A DNA stretch of 64,000 bases from the NCBI GenBank assembly GCA_026008535.1, contig BRKX01000019.1, forward strand, positions 821,001 through 885,000. The letters run 5' to 3'. Every line of letters starts with the position of its first letter. The stretch's first letter is position 1. A program made the position numbers and the translations under genes. Below the pieces are notes generated by a model, which had not been told where the DNA came from, searched no databases, and saw only the letters and a program-made list of their open reading frames with translations. This document shows, in pieces, positions 1 to 10,045 of this stretch. The DNA comes from Perilla frutescens (lineage: Eukaryota; Streptophyta; Magnoliopsida; Lamiales; Lamiaceae).

Positions 1-2
1 CT

Positions 3-104
3 CTCAGTGAGTCATCTGGTGGGGCTGCAAGTCCACTAAATTTGAGTGCGAGTGCTTACCACAACAACATCACACAAGGCGCGCCAGGCATTCAGTGGAA
101 ATAA
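3..104 (+). CDS. C-terminal end of an unrecognised protein (partial, cut by window edge)
   Basis: An open frame runs from the window edge to a TAA at 102-104 and gives about 33 residues, rich in Ser, Ala and Asn and ending in GAPGIQWK. No stop or splice acceptor is seen within it, so it looks like the tail of a last exon. Low-complexity Ser/Ala/Asn tails are common in plant regulatory proteins, but I do not recognise the family. T-rich sequence typical of a plant 3' UTR follows. It could also be a chance open frame. Confidence 0.45.
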   Translation, partial: LSESSGGAASPLNLSASAYHNNITQGAPGIQWK

Positions 105-1321
105 TTAGTTGCAAAATGCTCTCTTGGATTTCGGAGATTATGTGACATTAGACTTCTTGTAATATTATTTATTTAATAGAGACCACTCAGGGTATTCCAT
201 CTTTGAGTTTTTCAGGAATGCATGAAGTAGAGCTAGATTCTTACCCAACTGATGCTTCTTGTATTTTTTTTTTTTATTCCGGCCAGTGGAGTTGTTGTAT
301 AAACTGATCTTAGTTGGTTCTTAGTTTAATCTTCTCTCGACTTAGTTATTTTCCCTTTTTCTTTCACCTGTTCCTTATTTTGGAAGCAATGCTGGTTTAA
401 ACCTTTCTCCTACTGTTTTATTCATTCGTCTTTGGTTTTTTGCTTGGGTCGCGGTTGAGTAATTTGTACTCTAATCCTGCATGTTGTTCTTATTTTGTTT
501 GGTTTCTCTCATATATTGCTTCATCCTGATCCTGTAGAATTATGTATTTGCATTTCTCCCCAGGAAGAAAGTAAAGAAAGAAGAGCATGCTTTGGCATGC
601 GAGTGGGAGAGTGGTCCATTTGGATGCACGTATATTTTCCTTGTGGAAAAAACCTAAAAGTTTGCTTCAAAAATCTTGTAGGTGCACCGGAAAGAGAGCT
701 CGTGTTGACTGCAGGAGTCAACTTGCAGGATTCATCACTGTTTTGATAATAAAGTCGAGGCAAGTGAAACCGGCTTTTGACTATCACGGTCACTAGTCTT
801 ATCGGCATCACTATATGACACTGGTAAGTTTTTTAAATTTGCGGTTGTGACATCTTTGATTCATGCAGTATGAAAGATACCTCTTATGCCTTGTGAAATC
901 TTTGAGTATATTAATAGTTCATTTATGATGTTATCTTTAACGAAGCTGGTTTTGGATGCTGCTTAAGACAATGTAAGTAGTATCTTAATAACAGAAACCT
1001 TCACTTGACAAAATCTTCTCTAGTTCCGTATCTATTTTGTACCAAATCATAAATCATATTTGAATACATGACATTTCTGTAACTAATGCAATCATGTCTC
1101 CACTTGTATATAATCAAAATTCGGGGCTCTGGTTTTCCCTTTCCTATGTATCCGAAATTAGGCAATGCCTTTGCCAATAGCCCAGACAGGAAAAAGATAC
1201 AATCAAGAAACAATATATCATGTGAGAAATTTGCTCTGGTGTATAACTAGAAAATGAATCGAAAAATGAATAGGAGACGTGGGAAAAGAATAGGTCTTCG
1301 GACAGAACTTTTCGGGTAGAA
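105..1321. other. 3' flank and spacer, no gene seen
   Basis: T-rich sequence after the edge gene, probably including its 3' UTR. The short open frames near 495-811 overlap on both strands and show no recognisable domain. Nothing else is seen. Confidence 0.5.
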
Positions 1322-1827
1322 CTAGAAGAAGTTGTTGAATCTCATGTTTTGGAAGCTAGAACTTGCATATGCATTGAGCAGTTCGTTTTGAGCAGACCAG
1401 AAATCTGCTTTGAGACCAGCCCTTCTTACTGCTTTTAGTATCTTGTTTCTGTGTGCATAACCTGTCACCACCACTTTCTGACTGTTGCCATCCACTTCTA
1501 CTTTCTCTATTCCTGCACAATATGGTTTGGAAAAATCGAAACTCGTTACTCGTGGTAGGATCACAGAAAAGTGAAATCAGATTACTATTGCTATTGTTAC
1601 ATATTCATCTATGTACCTCTCATTTTGGATAGGCATTTCCGCAGTTTCTTCTCATGGATGCCAACCATCTCCACCTTCAGTTCTGTAGTCTGCACGACGG
1701 CACACCCCACAACAGGTTAGTACTCTTATTGAGAAACACGAAGAAAACAACAGATATATGAACTCTTTCAATGTTATTGCTGAAGCTAAAAACATGACAA
1801 ATTTATGTGAATTCCAGTTACCTCCAT
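1322..1827 (-). CDS. HMA-fold (heavy-metal-associated-like) small protein lacking the metal-binding cysteines
   Basis: Three exons on the minus strand join in frame: 1827-1822 (ATG GAG only), 1689-1617 and 1512-1322, giving 89 residues. All junctions have GT/AG. The protein is almost entirely one HMA (ferredoxin-like beta-alpha-beta) fold: ELKVEMVGIHEK, then an RKCLSKMRGIEKVEV helix-strand, then KVVVTGYAHRNKILKAVRRAG, as in plant HIPP/copper-chaperone-like proteins. The MxCxxC metal site is replaced by M-V-G-I-H-E, leaving one Cys at residue 21. The C-terminus ends NNFF, with no CaaX box for isoprenylation. Direct metal transport is therefore unlikely; protein-protein contact is the better guess. 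The start was chosen because only ATG-GAG at the end of the first exon keeps the phase into exon 2. The first exon is otherwise 5' UTR. Confidence 0.8.
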
Positions 1828-2998
1828 CAAGAATGAGATGAACTCGAGGACAAGCAAAATGGAGTAGAAGTCGGGAATGGGAACGAGAATGAGAATGAGA
1901 ATCGCGTATTCCTAAATCAGGAACAGGATGCAAAGCGTTTATATACATGAGAAAAAGGATGGTGCAGAACAGTAAAGTGAATCTTGATCCTTGGTTCTGC
2001 TGATCAAAAAACAAGGTGATTGCTGATCTACTTTAGTCTTCTTCTTGCTTTGCTTTTCCGAAAAAATCGAGACAACGAAGCCGTTATATCGAAACGAGGG
2101 ATCCATGACTCAAAAGCTCGAGCTTCTGAGGTTGCCCCATCTGCTAAAAAAGAATGTGAGTCTCAATGAATTTTTCAAATGATTGGCTTTGACGGGTCCA
2201 ACTCTGCTTTTCTTGACGAATCCCTTTTCATCTCTTTATTTAATTTTGGGTATAATCCTTCCTATAATTGCAGAATTATTACAAATACTGCCCATGTCAG
2301 AATTCTCTCAGCTTTGAACACAACAAAAACTGGTCCAAATATGGGAATAAGAAAATTAAGTGAACAGCAAGTTTGGTATTTTTTTATGGGATTTCTTGAT
2401 TACTTAGCCATAGGGGTTTTCATTTCGAACAATGTCTTTTCCTTTTGTCTCACTTTCACACTTGCAAATTACATTATTATGATGTAAGTTTTGGATATCT
2501 ATCTATGAAAAAGCTCATTCAAGCTAGATATATGAGTATGAATATTTTCTTTTAAAAATAAAAATAATAATAAATAATGACATGCATGGAAAGACAAATC
2601 ACTAAACTACTAATTTGAGTCTAATTTGGGGTTGGTTAAGGTTTGGTTCAATTTACAAAGGATGGGGATGTCAATAAATTGGGTTATTCTTTTCAAGTTT
2701 AAATTTTAAGCAACTTAAAAATTTGACAAAAAAATGTATGAAACCGTGAGATGGGTAAAAATTCAAATCTAAACTCATAGGCACATTTATAATTTTGTTG
2801 GTGTTTTGATTTGAATTTTAGCTGATTTTATGAATTGACTCGCAAAATTATTTCACATATAACTCCATCACTTATACATAATAAAGCATATTATTTGTGG
2901 ATATCTATGTATATTGTATACAATTGACCTCTTTAAGAAGAAATGGGCGGATTGAAAGCTAGCAAATTTGAAACAAAATTGTGTGGGCTCACTAATAG

Positions 2999-3002
<4 letters not shown>

Positions 3003-3037
<35 letters not shown>
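3003..3037. repeat. (GA)n microsatellite
   Basis: Uninterrupted GA dinucleotide run of about 17 units in intergenic DNA. Open frames through it are artefacts of the repeat. Confidence 0.95.
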
Positions 3038-3041
<4 letters not shown>

Positions 3042-3309
3042 CAGCTGACCCGACAAAGGAATGTCTGCATGTCGGGTATCCGTATCTTCGTCTTTTTATT
3101 AATTACTACTATTATAATTTGCGACAATATATTCTTTTAAATTGTCCAATGAATCTCGTAACTTTTTAAATTTGCAAGTATAATAACACTCAAAACTAAA
3201 TTAAAAATCAATATATTTTTTGAATTTTTGGAGAACGAAACCATGATAATTATGAAATTTAGTACATAACATAGTAATAATAACCAAATAGGTTATTTAT
3301 TTCAAAGCA

Positions 3310-3510
3310 TGTTCACAGGTAGCTCGGCAGCAGAGATTCGGAAATGTGTTCGTGAACATGTTCGAGTAAAGTCAACCTCGAATACATTCTTGAACTTATC
3401 GAGCTGAATACTACATTGTTCAAGCTCGTCTCGATAATTTTATTAAGCTCAGTTCGAAGCCCAAGTGATAAACTCGTTCAGAAATGAACGAGTTTCGAAT
3501 GAACTTTTTT
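3310..3510. repeat. GAGCTCGA-rich dispersed repeat, copy 1
   Basis: The segment is dense in TTCGAG, GAGCTCG and TCGAAC words. The same character returns at 10300-10745, 23270-23660 and 63475-63680. This looks like a diverged dispersed repeat family, probably a decayed DNA transposon, but I could not define its ends. Confidence 0.45.
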
Positions 3511-3541
3511 CACGGCTACGTCATTTACATTAAAATAATAA

Positions 3542-3900
3542 TTAATAAGGAGAATTATCAATTCAAGATCCGAAAGATAAAAATTTTCAATTCAGAACTT
3601 GAAAGATGAAAATTCTCAATTTATAATTAGGATCTCTAAAATTACGAATTTTGATTTCTTTTTATTTTTAAATTAATTTTAACAATTTCTTTATTAGATT
3701 TAATAGATAATTAATGAAGGAATTTTCATTGAAAATCAATATAAAATTAATTGAAAAATTAAAAGAAACCAAAATTCGTGATTTTTGAAATTTCAGATTG
3801 AGAATTTTATCTTTCGGGTGCTGAATTTAAAATTTTCATCTTCCAGAATCTAAATCGATAAATTATCCATTTTTGAGGTTCTGAATCGACAATTCTGCTA
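3542..3900. mobile_element. Foldback/MITE with long terminal inverted repeats
   Basis: The left half, starting GAATTATCAATTCAAGATCC, pairs with the reverse complement of the right half, which ends at the GACAATTC near 3885-3895. Matching landmarks in both arms include CCGAAAGATAAAA, TTCAATTCAG/AAATTCAG, GATGAAAATT and ACGAATTTTG.TTTC. The arms run about 130 bp with scattered mismatches. There is no coding capacity. The superfamily cannot be assigned because no clear target duplication was found. Confidence 0.7.
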
Positions 3901-4124
3901 ATAATAATATAATAAATAAATAATAAAACATTTCCTCATCTCTCTCTATACACACACACACACTAGATTGCCAGATGCATGCGGTAGTTGCAGGTGACCA
4001 AAAATTATCTTCAAATTTTTGGTAATGGCGTTTGAATATAGGTATCGATTTCTTTCTGGTGGATTTCTTGCAGCGGAAGCTGCCGGCGATTAGGGTGGAG
4101 GACGTGGAGGAGGGATTGCATGTT

Positions 4125-4418
4125 ATGGAAGTGTGCGGTGTTTGTGGGCGGAGGCCTATCGTCGGAACTCAGATATCGGTGCTCCGATGCGGCCACGGTT
4201 GCCATTACCATTGCATTGTGCGGCGGTTGGAGGGCGGTGATAACTCGTGCCCCATCTGCCGTCTCCGGCTGCGTGATATTGATATTGATGATTCCGATCA
4301 TGATTCTGGCCATGATTGTGGGTTTGTTATTGATACTGGTACCGGTGATGATTCCGGCGAGGATTCCGATGAGAATGATCATGATAGTGATAGTGATGGT
4401 GATGAGCTTTGTGATTAG
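4125..4418 (+). CDS. Short RING-H2 finger protein (possible gene fragment)
   Basis: The ORF encodes a RING-H2 finger with correct spacing: C-x2-C (CGVC), x14, C-x-H (CGH), x2, H-x2-C (HYHC), x11, C-x2-C (CPIC). A tail of Asp, Ser and Gly follows (repeated DSD/DSG), ending in ELCD. RING-H2 domains bind two zinc ions and recruit E2 enzymes, so a ubiquitin E3 role follows if it is expressed. The frame is open upstream to about 4026 but without an ATG; the ATG at 4125 is the first, only two codons before the first Cys. An ATG at 4025 is in another frame. A real gene would need an upstream exon that I cannot place, so this may be a truncated copy. No membrane segment is present. Confidence 0.5.
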   Translation: MEVCGVCGRRPIVGTQISVLRCGHGCHYHCIVRRLEGGDNSCPICRLRLRDIDIDDSDHDSGHDCGFVIDTGTGDDSGEDSDENDHDSDSDGDELCD

Positions 4419-4485
4419 TTTTGATAGTTTTACCTTTCGACTTATTATTAAATGGTTTTTTTTTTTGGAATTTTTTTATTATATA

Positions 4486-4756
4486 CTCACTCCGTTCCAA
4501 TTATATAGTTTTATTTCTGGTCGCACGTAAATTAAAAATATTTATGAAAACTAGATATTAAAGTTAAACTTCCAATAACACCCCATTGAATATTTATGAC
4601 TTTCAACTTTTAAGTTGTTATTTTTTTAATTTTCAAGATTCAACAAGGGTTTATTTATACATTACTATGAAAATTAATAATATTTACAGTAATGAGACTA
4701 TATAATTGGGACACCTCAAAATAGTAAAATGGACTATATAATCGGGACGGAGGGAG
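4486..4756. mobile_element. Stowaway-like MITE (Tc1/mariner type), copy A
   Basis: The ends read CTCACTCCGTTCC and, inverted, CTCCCTCCGTCCC, flanked by TA on both sides. These ends and the TA target are typical of plant Stowaway MITEs. The internal words TATATAATTGGGACACC and GGACTATATAATCGGGAC are shared, in opposite orientation, with the element at 41664-41935, which is of nearly equal length. Confidence 0.85.
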
Positions 4757-6065
4757 TATATCATATCAAGTTAGAGATTTTATTATTTGTTTCAAGTTAG
4801 AGATTTTATTGAGATGAGTTTAATAAAATTTGCTTCTTTTATTGAGCTTTTCTCGCAGAGAATTAAGTGTTTGGACTACAATGATCTCTTTCTATTTAAT
4901 CCTTAATTTATCTTCTTTTTTTTTTAGTTTATTTTGAGCTTTTCATAGAGAGAAATTAATATTTGGACTATAATGGTCTCGATTTCTATTTAACTCTATA
5001 TCTTTTTTAGTTTTTTGGAAGAAATACTTAATTATGCTTAATTTACACAAATTTTATAAAAAAATATATATAAACTTATATACACGGGGGTCTACGACTC
5101 AAGGGGGGCACTTCCCCCAAATTTTAGTTAAATATAGTTATTTAGTCAAATTTTATTTTTGTCTTTTTTTTTTTTAAAGGTTTTTGTTGTTAGGCTTGAT
5201 ATATTTAAAAAGACTATATGATAGTAATAAATTCGTGTAGTTGGATATTTATCATAAAAATGATATACTATTATATTACACTTAAATTAAATATATAATA
5301 GAGAAATTAACCTGATTCTTAACGAATGATAACTATATACTAAATACTTATAAATATATTTTGCCCAAAAAAGTAATTAATAATTTAAAAAACTTATATA
5401 ATCAGCAGTCCCGTCAGAAGAAAAAAAACACAACTTTTAAAACTGCGGATATTTTTGCTAAATCACTTTAATTAATCTATCTCCATTTTAAAAATGAACA
5501 TAAAATAATTCAAATCGTGTGTGAATTAGCTAGTATTCGGGTAATACATATTTTTAATTTTTTTTTCTATTCAATTGTATTTTCAAAATTTCGGAATTCA
5601 TACATCAATTTCATTTTTGTAATTAAAATTAACTATAAGTTACCGCGCTATATTATCAACACGTATATATATGTAACATTGTTTCAGAAACAATATGATT
5701 ATTAAAAAAAAAAAACTTACATCGATCTATATACCCTAGATGACTAGATCATAGTTCTGAATTTTAAATTAAGAATGATGAATTTATAAATATTTCTAAT
5801 ATATATCACATCTTTAACATACACAAAATTAACATACCCACCCAAGAAATGGAATGGTCCAAACATGACTACATCATATAACAAAAAAGTCAAATATAAG
5901 TTATCAAATTGTAATTAACACAAGATTCCCCTGTCCCAAAAATGACATTTTTAGAATTGAAATTCCTCGAATCAATTTTCTAATCCTTCTAGATACTAGA
6001 ATATATGGGAGAGATGGAGTATACTATAAAAAAATTGATTTTTTTATTACAATAATAATATTACA
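4757..6065. other. A+T-rich spacer, no gene seen
   Basis: Very A+T-rich DNA with homopolymer T and A runs. A remnant at about 5095-5125 (G-run, then C-run) and another with CTCC/GGAG-like ends at about 5926-6024 resemble MITE debris. Nothing coding is seen. Confidence 0.5.
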
Positions 6066-6479
6066 ATATAAGATAGGGAACCCTAACTTAACCCAAAATC
6101 ATGGTCAAAGGTACAGGGTTGACCCCCACTTATATACCCTTCCACACTTTCATGTGGAATCGATGTGGGATATCGTAACAATCCATCCCCCTTTCAAACC
6201 GGACGTCCACAGACGGCACACTCCTGGTGGCAACCCACACCAAGGCCCACTTCTGGGTGGCAACCCCCGTTGGGCCCACATCCGGGTGGCAACCCCTGGG
6301 CCCACCATCGGGTAGCCCCTTTTCGCAGCCCGCCCAGATCCGACAGGTCGGACCAAATTGTTGGGCATATAAGATAGGGAGCCCTAACTTAACCCAAAAC
6401 CATGGTCAAAGGTAAATGGTTGACCCCCACTTATATACCCTTCCACACTTTCATGTGGAATCGATGTGAGATATCGTAA
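6066..6479. mobile_element. Short element with 113-bp direct terminal repeats (TRIM-like)
   Basis: Two direct repeats, 6066-6178 and 6367-6479, sit exactly 301 bp apart and differ at few positions. Both start ATATAAGATAGGGA and end GATATCGTAA. The central 188 bp are strikingly G+C-rich against the surroundings and contain several GGGTGGCAACCC-type words. Direct terminal repeats around a non-coding core of this size fit a terminal-repeat retrotransposon in miniature. No primer-binding site or target duplication was identified with confidence, so a simple segmental duplication remains possible. The open frames across the core, on both strands, come from its low complexity. Confidence 0.6.
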
Positions 6480-7202
6480 TATTTTTATTCAATAAATTTA
6501 TTAAATATAATTTTTATACAACTATTTTAAACAAGTGCAAACTACGTGCATATTTTTAGTTTGACTAAATAAATTTCAATACATGTGTTTTACATTTCAT
6601 TTCATTTCCATAGTAATACTAATTTATTATTTGGACACACACATGATACATTTGAAATATCTAATAATAATAATGATAAATAAAAATTTGTTTATATTTA
6701 GTACAAATAATACTTTTCTTTTAAAATCAGTTTCTTAAAATATGTATCTTTGCATGAGATGTAATACTAGTTTCTTAAAAATAGTACAAGTATTTTAAAA
6801 CGTGCAATGTTCGTGCATATTTCTAGTACAAGGAAAAAAAATGTATTTATAACTCTCACCAAAGTACATAATGAAAAACAACACAATACACACACACACA
6901 TATGCACTATTGCTTCTACTATGCAGACATGCATATTCATTTCAGATTTTTTTTTTCTTTTTTTGGTTGTTTAAATATTTCAGAAATGATTTTTTTTTTT
7001 AATTTGGTTGTTTAAATATGATTAATTTTTGCCTACAGATGACCGAGAGAAACGTCACAGTCCCATACACTGTTTCTTGTGATGGGGTGACGGGTGAGTT
7101 AACGGGTTCCGGTACCCCATTTTTGTAGACACCTCAACCCTACACCTAGCACCTAAGACAGACTTAGTTTACCATGCACTAAAAATAACACATATCAACT
7201 AC

Positions 7203-7583
7203 TTGCCATGCATGCTAGTTGATAAGGTTAATTATTCTTTAGTTCACATGAGTTATGACTGCACTCTTACGCAGCATATATATGTCCCAAATGAATGCAC
7301 ATTTATCATAAAATCCATCATCAAATTTGTGACCTATCTACACGAAGAAAAGAAGGCACTAGGTAAATTTTCCTTGGATAATCTGTTTGTTAAGGATGGA
7401 ATTGTGAAATTTGCCAAAGTTTGGTTTGTTGATGCTACGGAGGAGGCGAAAAAAACAGATATTGTTTGTATTCGGAAAGTTATGACCGAACTTTTCAAAG
7501 ATTACAAGATCTGGCCCCGACTGATCAGAGAACTTGACAACGAGATGCTTAGTTTCATATACTCGGAAGCAATCAAAGTGCAG
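7203..7583 (+). pseudogene. Kinase-like exon fragment, tandem copy 1
   Basis: The open frame ends at a splice-like CAG|GTACATA at 7583. Its centre, around YLHEEKKALGKFSLDNLFV and DGIVKFAKVW, resembles kinase subdomains VIb-VII. The HRD-type catalytic motif is not present, the Asn of LDN aligns with the catalytic-loop Asn, and DFG is replaced by KVW. A short continuation (YGLLRDPEVK) follows the acceptor at 7673. No ATG-started full gene can be assembled and stops lie just upstream. It is probably a fragment of a pseudokinase-like gene. The family assignment is tentative. Confidence 0.45.
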
Positions 7584-8274
7584 GTACATATTTTATTTTT
7601 ATTTTTATTTTTATTTTTGTTTCTTAGTGTGTGCGGCTAATTAATTAATTTACCACTCGATATATCCATTGCAGTATGGTCTGCTTCGTGATCCTGAAGT
7701 GAAATATCTAATAATAATGATAAATAAATAATGATATATAAAAAGTTATTTATATTTAGTACAAGTAATACTTTTCTTTTAAAATTAGTTTCTTAAAATA
7801 TGTATATATATTTGCACGGAATGTAATACTAGTTTCTTAAAAATAGTACAAGTATTTTTAAAACGTGCAAAGCGTGTGCATATTTCTAGTACAAGGAAAA
7901 AAAAATGTATTTATAACTCTCACCAAAGTACATAATGAAAAACAACACAATACACACACACACACACACACACACGCACTATTGCTTCTACTATGTAGAC
8001 ATGCATATTCATTTCAGAATTTTTTTTTCTTTTTTTGGTTGTTTAAATATTTCAGAAATGATTTTTTTTTTTAATTTGGTTGTTTAAATATGATTAATTT
8101 TTGCCTACAGATGACCGAGAGAAACGTCACAGTCTCATACACTGTTTCTTGTGATGGGGTGACAGGTGAGTTAACGGGTTCCGGTACCCTATTTTTGTAG
8201 ACACCTCAACCCTACACCTAGCACCTAAGATAGACTTAGTTTACCATGCACTAAAAATAGCACATATCAACTAC

Positions 8275-8655
8275 TTGCCATGCATGCTAGTTGATAAGGT
8301 TAATTATTCTTTAGTTCACATGAGTTATGACTGCACTCTTAGGCAGCATATATATGTCCCAAATGAATGCACATTTATCATAAAATCCATCATTCAATTT
8401 GTGACCTATCTACACGAAGAAAAGAAGGCACTAGGTAAATTTTCCTTGGATAATCTGTTTGTTAAGGATGGAATTGTGAAATTTACCAAAGTTTGGTTTG
8501 TTGATGCTACGGAGGAGGCAAACAAAACAGATATTGTTTGTATTCGGAAAGTTATGGCTGAACTTTTCAAAGATTACAAGATCTGGCCCCGACTGATCAG
8601 AGAACTTGACAACGAGATGCTTAGTTTCATATACTCAGAAGCAATCAAAGTGCAG
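8275..8655 (+). pseudogene. Kinase-like exon fragment, tandem copy 2
   Basis: This matches copy 1 with a few substitutions (for example Lys to Gln after SII, Ala to Thr in KFTKVW, Lys to Asn in EEANK). It keeps the open frame and the CAG|GTACATA donor at 8655. As in the other copies, the upstream part of the gene is missing and the catalytic motifs are absent. Confidence 0.45.
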
Positions 8656-9339
8656 GTACATATTTTATTTTTGTTTCTTAGTGCGTGCGGCTAATTAATT
8701 AATTAACAACTCGATATATCCATTGCAGTATGGTCTGCTTCGTGATCCTGAAGTGAAATATCTAATAATAATGATAAATAAATAATGATATATAAAAAGT
8801 TATTTATATTTAGTACAAGTAATACTTTTCTTTTAAAATGAGTTTCTTAAAATATGTATATATATTTGCACGGAATGTAATACTAGTTTCTTAAAAATAG
8901 TACAAGTATTTTAAAACGTGCAATGTTCGTGCATATTTCTAGTACAAGGAAAAAAAAATGTATTTATAACTCTCACCAAAGTACATAATGAAAAATCACA
9001 CAATACACACACACACACACACACATATATGCACTATTGCTTCTACTATGTAGACATGCATATTCATTTCAGAATTTTTTTTTTCTTTTTTTGGTTGGTT
9101 AAATATTTCAAAAATGATTTTTTTTCTTTTTTTTTTTAATTTGGTTGTTTAAATATGATTAATTTTTGCCTACAGTTGACCGAGAGAAACGTCACAGTCC
9201 CATACACCGTTTCTTGTGATGGGGTGACGGGTGAGTTAACGGGTTCCGGTACCCCATTTTTGTAGACACCTCAACCCTACACCTAGCACCTAAGACAGAC
9301 TTAGTTTACCATGCACTAAAAATAACACATATCAACTAC

Positions 9340-9725
9340 TTGCCATGCATGCTAGTTGATAAGGTTAATTATTCTTTAGTTCACATGAGTTATGACTGCA
9401 CTCTTACGCAGCATATATATGTCCCAAATGAATGCACATTTATCATAAAATCCATCATCCAATTTGTGACCTATCTACACGAAGAAAAGAAGGCACTAGG
9501 TAAATTTTCCTTGGATAATCTGTTTGTTAAGGATGGAATTGTGAAATTTGCCAAAGTTTGGTTTGTTGATGCTACGGAGGAGGCAAAAAAAAAAAAACAG
9601 ATATTGTTTGTATTCGGAAAGTTATGGCCGAACTTTTCAAAGATTACAAGATCTGGCCCCGACTGATCAGAGAACTTGACAACGAGATGCTTAGTTTCAT
9701 ATACTCGGAAGCAATCAAAGTGCAG
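9340..9725 (+). pseudogene. Kinase-like exon fragment, tandem copy 3 (frameshifted)
   Basis: This is the same fragment as copies 1 and 2, but an A-run after GAGGC near 9585-9598 is expanded to twelve A, against seven in copy 1. This shifts the frame and produces a stop soon after. Downstream sequence still matches the exon end and donor at 9725. It is the clearest sign that the array is not under coding constraint. Confidence 0.55.
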
Positions 9726-10045
9726 GTACATATTTTATTTTTATTTTTGTTTCTTAGTGCGTGCAGCTAATTAATTAATTAACCACTCGATATATCCATT
9801 GCAGTATGGTCTGCTTGGTGATCCTGAAGTGAAATATCTAATAATAATGATAAATAAATAATGATATATAAAAAGTTATTTATATTTAGTACAAGTAATA
9901 CTTTTCTTTTAAAATTAGTTTCTTAAAATATGTATATATATTTGCACGGAATGTAATACTAGTTTCTTAAAAATAGTACAAGTATTTTTAAAACGTGCAA
10001 AGCGTGTGCATATTTCTAGTATAAGGAAAAAAAAAGTGTATTTAT

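Larger units (their letters stand above)
1828..4024. other. Spacer with repeats, no gene seen
   Basis: This holds the 5' leader and promoter side of the HMA-like gene (to about 2.05 kb), A+T-rich spacer, a GA microsatellite, a GAGCTCGA-rich dispersed repeat and a foldback element, the last three listed separately. The open frame at 2179-2487 has no domain or composition that would support a gene. Confidence 0.5.
6654..10045 (+). repeat. Tandem array of ~1.05-kb units carrying a kinase-like exon
   Basis: Three full units start with GAAATATCTAATAATAAT at 6654, 7701 and 8755 (1047, 1054 and 1076 bp). A fourth, partial unit runs from 9831 to about 10045. Each full unit contains, in order: an A+T-rich block, a (CA)n tract of variable length, TTT-rich sequence with the acceptor-like CTACAG, a conserved block beginning ATGACCGAGAGAAACG (ATG is TTG in unit 3), the kinase-like exon, a GT donor and a short downstream exon after CATTGCAG. 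Units are nearly identical apart from microsatellite length and point changes, so the duplication is recent. Unequal exchange is the likely origin (inference). Confidence 0.9.

Noticed and set aside
495..811. Overlapping open frames on both strands near the left edge
   Set aside because: They are short, mutually overlapping, lack domains and lie in what looks like a 3' UTR.
2179..2487. 102-residue open frame
   Set aside because: Low-complexity composition, no recognisable domain, no neighbouring exons; consistent with chance in A+T-rich DNA.
6654..10045. CRISPR-like or satellite interpretation of the repeated units
   Set aside because: Units are about 1.05 kb with exon and intron structure and no spacer pattern, so they are gene-fragment duplications.
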